From: a bacterium
GTDB lineage: Bacteria; Patescibacteriota; Minisyncoccia; Phycocordibacterales; UBA1550
Length of the DNA: 5,696 nucleotides
Assembly (NCBI GenBank): GCA_021812665.1
Contig: JAKAMX010000045.1
Location: 1-5,696, forward strand
Direction: 5' to 3'
Shown: positions 1 to 5,392 of the stretch, piece by piece
How positions within the stretch are numbered: the stretch's first letter is position 1
Layout of the letters: the number at the start of each line of letters is the position of its first letter
Translations under genes and position numbers: made by a program
Notes under the pieces: model-generated
Told to the model about the DNA's origin: nothing
The model's database searches: none
The model's input: the letters and a program-made list of their open reading frames with translations, nothing else

Positions 1-1874
1 TTTTGCGCGCGCTTTCGATCAAGGATGATGAAGCAGAATTGCTCGGGATCACCGACGAGAGTGAGAAGATATTTACTGGAGAGCTTGCGAAATATCGCTG
101 GCAAAATCTGCTTGCACTCAATGCTGAAGACCTTTTCAAAACGTTAGAAACCTCCTTCGATCTTCTTCAAAAGAAATCAAAAAATCCCACAGTTAAACTT
201 CTTTTCCGTAATGCTCACATCAAGATCTTCGACAAGCCGACACTTCGCCGAGTTCTACACGAGATCGAGACTTTCTCAAAAGAGCTTGACGCGATTGCCC
301 ACGAAGGAAATAAAGACGTATTCGGCGACATGTATGAGTATCTGCTTTCAAAGCTCTCATCAGCCGGCACAAACGGACAATTCCGCACACCACGACACAT
401 CATCGACTTCATGGTTAAGGTAGTTGATCCAAAGAAGAACGAGACGATTCTCGACCCTGCTTGTGGCACCGCTGGCTTTCTTGTTGCCGCATATCGCTAC
501 ATCGCGGGTGAATACACTAGCGACAAACTGAAGAAAGCTGGCAGCCCTCGCGCAATGGATAAACTATCTGCTGATGAGAAAAACTTCCTGTTCAATCACA
601 TGTTCACCGGCTTCGACAGTGATGAAGACATGATCAAGTTCGGGATGATGAACTTACATCTTCACGGGCTTACTAAGTCGCGCCTCGTCCGTCAGAACTC
701 GCTCACAGACACAACAGGAATGAAGGATAAGTTTGATGTGATTCTCGCCAATCCTCCATTCAGCGGAAAAATTGATGAAGAAAGCGTATCAGAAGATCTC
801 CGCATGGGCACTAAGGCAACAGAGCTTCTGTTTTTGCGCTTCATGATGGAACGCCTTTCACTGAAGGGTAAATTGGCGGTGATTGTTCCGGAGGGGGTCG
901 TGTTTAATACTACGAATGCACACACGAAGATCAGGAAGATGCTTATTGAGAAAGGCCTGTGGGCTGTCGTTTCGCTTCCGTCTGGGGTTTTTAATCCTTA
1001 CGCTGGAGTAAAGACCTGTGTACTTTTTCTTGATAATGAAATCGCCAGAACAAAAACCGAGTTGATGTTTGTAAAAATCGAAAACGATGGCTTCAGTCTG
1101 GGTGCTCAGCGTCGACCAATCGAAGCAAACGACTTACCGATAGCAATGGAAACACTCCGTAGTTGGAGAGACGGGAAAAGAGCAGAAAATGCAATGGTAT
1201 CTTATGTCGAGAAAGAGAAAATTACAGACAACAAGGATCTTATTTTATCGGCTGATCGTTATCGCATGAGTACTAGCCACACAGGAAACAAGTGGCCGAT
1301 GGTTAAGCTGAAAGACATTGCAAGTTTTATTGATGACGGAGATTGGGTTGAGTCAAAGGATCAATCTGATAGCGGCATCAGGCTTATCCAAACAGGCAAT
1401 GTTGGTAACGGTGAGTATCGCGATAAATCAGGCAAGGAAAGGTATATCTCGGAAGAGACATTCAAGCGATTAAGGTGCACTGAGATTTTTGAAGGTGATG
1501 TGCTCCTTTCTCGTCTGCCGGATCCTGTGGGGCGAGCATGTGTGCTTCCAAAAATGGACCAACGAGCAATTACCGCAGTAGACTGTACAATTTTTAGATT
1601 TAACAGTTTGGTTGAAGCAAAGTATTTTGTTTTGATAACGTTATCAAAGGAATACCAAGATAAGGTAAATTCCCGTCTATCTGGGGCCACTAGGCAGAGG
1701 ATAAGCAAAGGAAATCTGCTTGAGATTGAAATACCCCTTCCTCCTCTCGAGGTTCAGAAGAAGATAGTGGCAGAATTCGAAAAAGAAGATAACCAGATTA
1801 AAGCAAAATTGGAGGAGATAACCCAACTGAAAGAGTCAATAAAACATAAGGCCTCCCAGATTTGGTCCGCCTAG
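1..1874 (+). CDS. hsdM: Type I-style N6-adenine DNA methyltransferase fused to a single specificity domain (HsdM-HsdS), 5' partial
   Basis: This protein methylates adenine in a DNA target and carries its own target-recognition domain. The open frame reaches the left edge with no stop; the TTG at position 3 is only the first possible start, and HsdM proteins normally have more helical N-terminal sequence, so the true start lies upstream. Residues are counted from that TTG. The N-terminal HsdM helical region runs to about 100; FRTPRHI (127-133) precedes the S-adenosylmethionine loop DPACGTAGFL (151-160), and the catalytic motif NPPF is at 250-253. After a linker near 425, WPMVKLKDI (431-439) opens an HsdS-type domain ending in IPLPPLEVQKKIV (577-589) and a probable coiled coil (about 585-615). 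Only one recognition domain is present, so a dimer reading a symmetric or two-part target is likely. The AlbA_2 gene starts 36 nt downstream. A Type IIG enzyme is an alternative, but no nuclease motif is visible. Confidence 0.92.
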   Translation, partial: LRALSIKDDEAELLGITDESEKIFTGELAKYRWQNLLALNAEDLFKTLETSFDLLQKKSKNPTVKLLFRNAHIKIFDKPTLRRVLHEIETFSKELDAIAHEGNKDVFGDMYEYLLSKLSSAGTNGQFRTPRHIIDFMVKVVDPKKNETILDPACGTAGFLVAAYRYIAGEYTSDKLKKAGSPRAMDKLSADEKNFLFNHMFTGFDSDEDMIKFGMMNLHLHGLTKSRLVRQNSLTDTTGMKDKFDVILANPPFSGKIDEESVSEDLRMGTKATELLFLRFMMERLSLKGKLAVIVPEGVVFNTTNAHTKIRKMLIEKGLWAVVSLPSGVFNPYAGVKTCVLFLDNEIARTKTELMFVKIENDGFSLGAQRRPIEANDLPIAMETLRSWRDGKRAENAMVSYVEKEKITDNKDLILSADRYRMSTSHTGNKWPMVKLKDIASFIDDGDWVESKDQSDSGIRLIQTGNVGNGEYRDKSGKERYISEETFKRLRCTEIFEGDVLLSRLPDPVGRACVLPKMDQRAITAVDCTIFRFNSLVEAKYFVLITLSKEYQDKVNSRLSGATRQRISKGNLLEIEIPLPPLEVQKKIVAEFEKEDNQIKAKLEEITQLKESIKHKASQIWSA

Positions 1875-1910
1875 TGTTTTTACATTGACTGAATTATTTA
1901 TCAAAATCTC

Positions 1911-3602
1911 ATGAGCAAGAAAAAACAAACACAAGAAATCCTGCCGTGGAATAACGGTGAACTTGAGACCTTGCTCAAGGGCATTATTTCTCATGGGACG
2001 GAAGTCGCAAAAATCGACTTCAAAACTGAAGTTGAAACAGCCACCAATGAGCAAAAAGCTGACCTGCTCAAAGACATCATAGCGATCGCCAATACGTATG
2101 ACACCAACTACGATGACCACGGATTCATCATCTATGGAGTAAAGGCAAAAACAATTACGGGAATTACTCAAATGGAGTCTGACACAGATAAATTTCAGAA
2201 CCACATTGAACAGCTTCTGAAGACGTACATTTCTCCGATGCCACAGATTTACGTCTTGGGTTTTGAGGATGCTGGGAAAAAATGGGGTGTGATCGTCATT
2301 CCTCCAAGAAACAGCAAACCGCATATGTTCTTCAAGGATTTATTTTGTGCGGACCGCTCTCGCTCAAGAAAGAAAGGAGAGTGGTTTGTGCGACGTGGAT
2401 CGACGACAGACCCGGGGTTACCAGAAGATCTTGCTGTCATTAGCCAAAGACAAATGGAAGTGTTACTCGAGCCACTCCGCGAGAGCATCAGGAGTCTGCA
2501 ATCGCGCGTAGGCAAAACTGAAGATCAGTACAATAGCGCACTGTTCAAGCTCGTAGAGCGGGCCGTCTCAGCTATTCCTGGGAATGTCGAACGAAAAGCT
2601 GAGATGCCAGCTGACTTGGAGATAAATGTTAGCGATACGATTGATGTAGGAGAGTCACTTGGAATGGATTTGCCCGCCCGTATTAAACAGAAGCTACGAA
2701 CTCCAAAAAACGCGATTGCAGAAGACCTGATAGCCGAGGCAAAAAACCTGCGAGAATATCTCGATAGTGCAAACTCCGGACTCCCATGGACACCTCAGCT
2801 TCAGAATCCAGAGGGAAACAAAAAAATCATTTCTGATATTGAGGATAAAACTCAATCGCTCCTGTTATCAATAGCAACGATAATGCTCAGTGATTCCAAA
2901 GGAGAGTACACAGATGCGCTTTTGCGTGCACTAAAAATACTAGCGAAAGCCACAGACGTACCGAGCGGTACACAATACAATCGGATTGGTGTTGCTCTAC
3001 GCTACTATCCACTTATGTTGCTTTTGTATACGATTTTTATCTGCGGAGTCGCGGCTAATCGTGGCAGTGTATTGAAGCAAGTTTTGGAGATACCGGTAAA
3101 GCATCGACAAAGAAATGCCACATCGCCAATTACAGATGTCTATTTTTTCTCATACGAAGCCAAGTCCCTAATAAACGACGCCTATACTCAAAGGTGGTGT
3201 GAGCCAATAGCGCAGAGAGTACGGCAGGTTATTGGTGACAAAATTGGTGAAATGATCACAGAGTTTTCAGAGCCGGAATACTTCTTCAGGGCAGAGTTTG
3301 TCATGGCTCTCACAAATATCGATAAGGGTATGAGCCAGGGAGAGGCTGTAGAGCATCGAACTCCTCTCGGCGGTTTATATCTCTACATGCACGAGGCACA
3401 TGATCCAATTATGGATTTTATCGCTGAAAATCCCGACTGGTTTGCAAAACTATACGATCATCCGCTCAATGAGATTCTGGATATGTTTGATCGAAACGCC
3501 CACAAGATGGCGGGATCAGGATGTATTGCGATTGGTATGCACGACATTAAGACGTCTCAGGCCTACCAAGAAATGCTTCAGAAAAGAGCCAAGAAACCGT
3601 AA
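1911..3602 (+). CDS. AlbA_2 (Schlafen-type) domain protein, probable accessory component of the restriction-modification locus
   Basis: The 563-aa protein begins with a putative nucleic-acid-binding AlbA_2 domain (about 25-180). Visible landmarks are EVAKIDFK (31-38), the helix KDIIAIANT (54-62), the strand GFIIYGVK (71-78), VIVIPP (127-132) and WFVRRGSTT (158-166), which match the usual EFK / AFANT / GGxLxIGV / xxRxGSxT pattern of this family. There is no Walker A motif, so the name ATP-binding protein often given to relatives is not supported. The rest (about 185-563) is mostly helical and unrecognised, with one hydrophobic stretch (365-381) that is probably buried core. The ATG is preceded by no clear Shine-Dalgarno sequence. 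The 36-nt gap after the methyltransferase gene suggests one transcript. Relatives encoded inside type I restriction loci are known, but their role there is unclear. A regulator, RNA-binding factor or effector are all possible. The stop codon lies inside the first copy of a structured repeat. Confidence 0.82.
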   Translation: MSKKKQTQEILPWNNGELETLLKGIISHGTEVAKIDFKTEVETATNEQKADLLKDIIAIANTYDTNYDDHGFIIYGVKAKTITGITQMESDTDKFQNHIEQLLKTYISPMPQIYVLGFEDAGKKWGVIVIPPRNSKPHMFFKDLFCADRSRSRKKGEWFVRRGSTTDPGLPEDLAVISQRQMEVLLEPLRESIRSLQSRVGKTEDQYNSALFKLVERAVSAIPGNVERKAEMPADLEINVSDTIDVGESLGMDLPARIKQKLRTPKNAIAEDLIAEAKNLREYLDSANSGLPWTPQLQNPEGNKKIISDIEDKTQSLLLSIATIMLSDSKGEYTDALLRALKILAKATDVPSGTQYNRIGVALRYYPLMLLLYTIFICGVAANRGSVLKQVLEIPVKHRQRNATSPITDVYFFSYEAKSLINDAYTQRWCEPIAQRVRQVIGDKIGEMITEFSEPEYFFRAEFVMALTNIDKGMSQGEAVEHRTPLGGLYLYMHEAHDPIMDFIAENPDWFAKLYDHPLNEILDMFDRNAHKMAGSGCIAIGMHDIKTSQAYQEMLQKRAKKP

Positions 3603-3721
3603 AAGTCACAGGGCAAAAGTGATAAAAGTCGGAGCCCCATCTCTTGAAAGAGGTTATTTATCAACGTATTTTAGAAAAGCTCTCCCGACTTTTCTACCAT
3701 AAAACACAGGTACTTTTACGG
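3597..3721. repeat. Structured repeat unit A: nested inverted repeats
   Basis: The outer arms are CCGTAAAAGT (3597-3606) and ACTTTTACGG (3712-3721), a perfect 10-bp match. The inner arms are AAAAGTCGG (3624-3632) and CCGACTTTT (3685-3693), a perfect 9-bp match, which GAGC/GCTC (3632-3635/3679-3682) can extend in another register. The apical region holds a small CTCT-TGAA-AGAG hairpin (3641-3652) and the motifs TTATCAA (3658-3664) and TTTAGAAA (3670-3677). The unit includes the stop codon of the upstream AlbA_2 gene. A diverged second copy follows 180-181 bp downstream. It could be a folded RNA, a DNA hairpin used in recombination or replication, or an elaborate bidirectional terminator between convergent genes; the sequence alone does not decide. 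Confidence 0.85.
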
Positions 3722-3778
3722 GATAAAACACGGTCTTTGTGGGGTTCGTACAGGATCAGTCCGGAAAACACGGTTGGG
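3722..3778. repeat. Spacer between units A and B with a duplicated AAAACACGGT
   Basis: The 57-bp spacer carries AAAACACGGT twice (3725-3734 and 3765-3774, 40 bp apart). Related AAAACAC or ATAACAC elements occur inside units A (3701-3707) and B (3881-3887), each just after a CCAT. The right halves of both units therefore look like short tandem copies of a roughly 24-bp motif, ACTTTTAC followed by xxxATAAAACAC. No open frame of note is present here. Confidence 0.6.
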
Positions 3779-3902
3779 GTAAAAGTCCCAAAAGCCAAAA
3801 GTGTAAAATTCGAGGTCAGTTCCTCAAAATAGCTTGTGTTATCAATGTGGTTTAGAAACCCCCTCCGAATTTTACACCATATAACACACTGACTTTTACA
3901 CC
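3779..3902. repeat. Structured repeat unit B: second, diverged copy of unit A
   Basis: The outer arms are GTAAAAGTC (3779-3787) and GACTTTTAC (3891-3899). The inner arms are GTGTAAAATTCG (3801-3812) and CGAATTTTACAC (3866-3877), a perfect 12-bp match. TTATCAA (3839-3845) and TTTAGAAA (3851-3858) recur at the same places in the loop as in unit A, both offset by 181 bp. In the inner stem the G3628-C3689 pair of unit A is replaced by T3809-A3869, which keeps the pairing. The unit ends 16 bp before the stop codon of the minus-strand immunity gene. Confidence 0.85.
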
Positions 3903-3918
3903 ATAAAAACAGGGTTTT

Positions 3919-4140
3919 CTAGCTCGGAATTTGTTGGACTGCCGGCTTCGGTATATCGGTGGCGACCGACCAAACCAGGGCAACGACCCAGCCCACCAGG
4001 GTCCACCCAAGAAACAGATTGAGCACGAAGATCGCCATCGTGTTTGTGCGCCTCCGGATAATTGCGATCGTTGTAGGAAGCAAATAACCTACAGTAAATA
4101 TACTGAGAAGCACAGCCAATGCTATGCGTATAAATTTCAT
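3919..4140 (-). CDS. Superinfection immunity (Imm-like) small membrane protein
   Basis: This 73-aa protein reads from the ATG at 4140 down to a TAG at 3921-3919. It has two predicted membrane helices (about 5-28 and 34-60) joined by a positively charged turn, RRRTN (29-33). The second helix, LNLFLGWTLVGWVVALVWS (40-58), is the hallmark of the superinfection immunity family, typified by phage T4 Imm. T4 Imm sits in the inner membrane and stops related phages from delivering their DNA; a similar role here is inferred from family membership only. No strong Shine-Dalgarno sequence precedes the ATG. The gene is convergent with the AlbA_2 gene, divergent from the winged-helix gene, and lies between two blocks of structured repeats. 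Family members also occur on ordinary bacterial chromosomes with unproven roles. Confidence 0.85.
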   Translation of the reverse strand: MKFIRIALAVLLSIFTVGYLLPTTIAIIRRRTNTMAIFVLNLFLGWTLVGWVVALVWSVATDIPKPAVQQIPS

Positions 4141-4145
4141 AATTT

Positions 4146-4293
4146 TCTAGCGGGTTTTAATCGACGGAGTAAGCCCAGATAATCAAAAGGCTCCTGGCCA
4201 TCGCGATCCGACCTTTCGGCCGAACCCGTACCTGTTTCCAGATACGACCCGCTAGAGTGACTCTGACCAGGAGTCCTTTGATCTCTAGCGGGT
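4146..4293 (-). promoter_or_regulatory. Interlocking inverted repeats in the leader of the immunity gene (candidate RNA switch or recombination/operator site)
   Basis: Three copies of one element are present: TCTAGCGGGT at 4146-4155, its reverse complement at 4247-4256, and the direct form again at 4284-4293. The last two form an 11-bp stem (4247-4257/4283-4293) with an inner GACTC/GAGTC stem (4259-4263/4271-4275). A second inverted repeat, 4182-4200 with 4264-4282, matches at 16 of 19 positions and crosses the first. The middle element can pair with only one partner at a time. On the minus strand its pairing with 4146-4155 would cover positions -6 to -15 before the immunity start codon. The palindrome TTCGGCCGAA (4215-4224) lies in the central loop. 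The inverted repeats are certain; the function is inferred. Confidence 0.6.
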
Positions 4294-4326
4294 ATTTAGT
4301 GCCATGCCTGCCGGAGTGAACCGACA

Positions 4327-4355
4327 AGTTTAGGCGTTGTGACTAACGAATACAA
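4327..4355 (-). promoter_or_regulatory. Weak candidate promoter for the immunity gene
   Basis: On the minus strand TTGTAT (4355-4350) is followed after 17 bp by TAAACT (4332-4327). These match three of six and four of six consensus positions. If used, it would give a leader of about 180 nt that includes all the interlocking repeats. The match is weak and chance is quite possible. Confidence 0.22.
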
Positions 4356-4391
4356 TTTTAGCATTTTTTTGATCATCTTGAAAGAGCTTTT

Positions 4392-4422
4392 TTGATTGGT
4401 AATCAATACGAAAAAATATAAT
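4392..4422 (+). promoter_or_regulatory. Promoter-like sequence with palindromic operator candidate before the winged-helix gene
   Basis: A perfect TATAAT (4417-4422) lies 19 bp after TTGATT (4392-4397), in very AT-rich DNA. The -35-like hexamer is the left half of a perfect inverted repeat, TTGATTGGTAATCAA (4392-4406), so a protein bound there would block the promoter. TTTTTTGAT occurs at 4388-4396 and also at 4365-4373. Initiation near 4429 would place the ATG at 4450 about 20 nt into the transcript. Confidence 0.5.
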
Positions 4423-4449
4423 AATATAAATATGAAGGATGCTGATTCA

Positions 4450-5091
4450 ATGGAAAAACACGTCGAGCGGAAACTGCTCATTGCGCAACTCACGCGTCGC
4501 TTTTTTAATGAGAGCCCGGGCAGCAAAGACGTAATCATTTGGGAGTTTCAGATCACGGATTTCGATCCTCTACTGAAGGATAAAAACACTTTTTTGATTG
4601 CAATGGATCGTGTCGTAGAAGAACTTGCTCCTGGTTTTGAAGTAATTACCACGGAGTATCTCAATCATACTGACGGTCCCATTTCTATCACAATAGACGA
4701 TCCCAAGAGGTTGAAACGATACATTGCAGAAAAGGAAGTGGAGCTAGCGGAGGTCAGAAAAGAAACCAACCGCCGTTCTTTTACCTTAGACGAAGAAGCA
4801 AATTTATACTTGGTAAATAGCGAGCTCCCTGCGTATCCGATTGAGCGTGGTTCCCTGAGACATAAAGTAATTTATTATCTTGCGAAGCATAAGGGATTTA
4901 TGTCTGCCGCACAGCTTGCTGAGAAACTCAACTCAAATCCAAAGAGAATTCGTACGACCGTAGGTCAGCTACGAGATCAGGTGGTCAGTCGGTTTAAAGT
5001 GTCCGGATCGGATTTGATTCAAAGTAAAGAAACAGGATCCTATCAAGCTGGCACAGTTACACTACGGGTACCGAAGGGGTACACCCCTTAG
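4450..5091 (+). CDS. Hypothetical protein with probable C-terminal winged-helix DNA-binding domain
   Basis: I do not recognise the N-terminal part. From the chosen ATG the protein is 213 aa. Residues 1-80 look like a mixed alpha/beta domain, 85-110 form a charged helix that may be coiled, and about 128-195 fit a winged helix. In that domain SLRHKVIYYLAKHKGFMSAA leads into AQLAEKLNSNPKRIRTTVGQ (154-173), which reads as helix-turn-helix, then the wing-like DLIQSKETGSYQ (188-199). A transcription regulator is the likely role, possibly acting on its own palindromic promoter. The start at 4450 is preferred because AAGGA lies ten bases upstream and because the TATAAT at 4417-4422 would leave the in-frame ATG at 4432 (six residues longer) almost leaderless. 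A TTG at 4396 lies within the promoter region. An intrinsic terminator follows the stop codon by about 50 bp. Confidence 0.75.
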   Translation: MEKHVERKLLIAQLTRRFFNESPGSKDVIIWEFQITDFDPLLKDKNTFLIAMDRVVEELAPGFEVITTEYLNHTDGPISITIDDPKRLKRYIAEKEVELAEVRKETNRRSFTLDEEANLYLVNSELPAYPIERGSLRHKVIYYLAKHKGFMSAAQLAEKLNSNPKRIRTTVGQLRDQVVSRFKVSGSDLIQSKETGSYQAGTVTLRVPKGYTP

Positions 5092-5142
5092 CATCCGTTC
5101 ACGCTGTACCTGTTAACAACTCAAAATTGATTCCAAAAAAAC

Positions 5143-5166
5143 AAGCCCACCCCGGGCTTTTTTATT
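5143..5166 (+). terminator. Rho-independent terminator after the winged-helix gene
   Basis: AAGCCC (5143-5148) pairs with GGGCTT (5154-5159) around a five-base ACCCC loop. A run of six T follows (5158-5163), and then ATTTT. It separates the winged-helix gene from the recombinase operon. A-rich sequence before the stem (5135-5141) may let it work weakly in the other direction too. Confidence 0.85.
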
Positions 5167-5178
5167 TTGCGGAAAACG

Positions 5179-5187
5179 TAGCGGGTA
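5179..5187. repeat. Distant copy of TAGCGGGTA
   Basis: This nine-base sequence is identical to 4286-4294, the distal element of the immunity-gene leader; its first eight bases also match 4148-4155. The two nine-base copies lie in the same orientation on either side of the winged-helix gene, and this one lies upstream of the recombinase operon. It could be a shared protein-binding site. A chance match of nine bases in a window of this size is possible. Confidence 0.35.
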
Positions 5188-5224
5188 GGTGCAGAGTAGA
5201 CGGCCTCCACGATTTGATTAATGG

Positions 5225-5392
5225 GTGGAACGAATTTCAATCGACAAATGCAGAGAGATCATCGGCAAGGAAGCCGAACAAATGTCTGACACTCAGATTG
5301 AGGCATTTCGTGACGCGATTTACACACTTGTAGAAAGTGCGCTGGATAATTTAGGTCAATTGAGTAATGTTGTGTGTTGTAACCATGAATAA
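5225..5392 (+). CDS. Small protein encoded upstream of, and overlapping, the serine recombinase gene
   Basis: A 55-aa reading frame runs from GTG at 5225 to TAA at 5390-5392. An in-frame stop at 5219-5221 leaves GTG as the only ordinary start before the conserved-looking part. The protein reads SIDKCREIIGKEAEQMSDTQ and then IEAFRDAIYTLVESALDNL: two short amphipathic helices with no membrane segment. Its end overlaps the recombinase start by 8 bp (ATGAATAA), which suggests translational coupling and one transcript. From memory, similar small proteins (CRxIxGKEA... followed by MSDxxIExxRD) often precede recombinase genes in Candidate Phyla Radiation genomes; this is recollection, not a search. 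Its function is unknown, and a recombination directionality factor or a control protein are guesses. No clear Shine-Dalgarno sequence is seen. Confidence 0.68.
   Translation: MERISIDKCREIIGKEAEQMSDTQIEAFRDAIYTLVESALDNLGQLSNVVCCNHE

Noticed and set aside
1836..2324. 162-codon minus-strand ORF
   Set aside because: It lies opposite the end of the methyltransferase gene and the AlbA_2 domain, both supported by family motifs.
3644..3832. Possible 62-codon ORF within the repeat region, + strand
   Set aside because: It runs across both stems of unit A and into unit B, has no ribosome binding site and no recognisable protein pattern; the DNA-level repeats explain the sequence better.
3597..3902. 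Units A and B as integron attC sites
   Set aside because: They are gene-flanking imperfect palindromes of suitable size, but I find no paired RYYYAAC / GTTRRRY core boxes at the ends, the internal loops are too large, and no tyrosine integrase is visible. Kept only as a loose analogy.
3597..3902. CRISPR-like array
   Set aside because: Only two long units with internal dyad symmetry; no short regularly spaced repeats with unique spacers and no cas genes.
3903..3918. AAAAC-AGG-GTTTT hairpin just past the immunity gene stop codon as its terminator
   Set aside because: The stem is only five mostly A-T pairs with a three-base loop; termination by the much stronger unit B stems is more likely.
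3931..4182. 83-codon ORF on the + strand
   Set aside because: It is antisense to the immunity gene, whose two-helix family motif is clear; the + strand product has no recognisable pattern.
4146..4293. tRNA or other standard RNA gene
   Set aside because: No cloverleaf, T-loop sequence or acceptor stem could be placed, and it does not resemble tmRNA or signal recognition particle RNA.
4396..4431. TTG start that would lengthen the winged-helix protein by 18 residues
   Set aside because: The extension covers the palindrome and TATAAT of the likely promoter and encodes a low-complexity tail; ATG at 4432 or 4450 is more plausible.
5127..5333. 68-codon + strand ORF beginning before the terminator
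   Set aside because: It starts upstream of and reads through the intrinsic terminator and overlaps the better-supported small gene in another frame.
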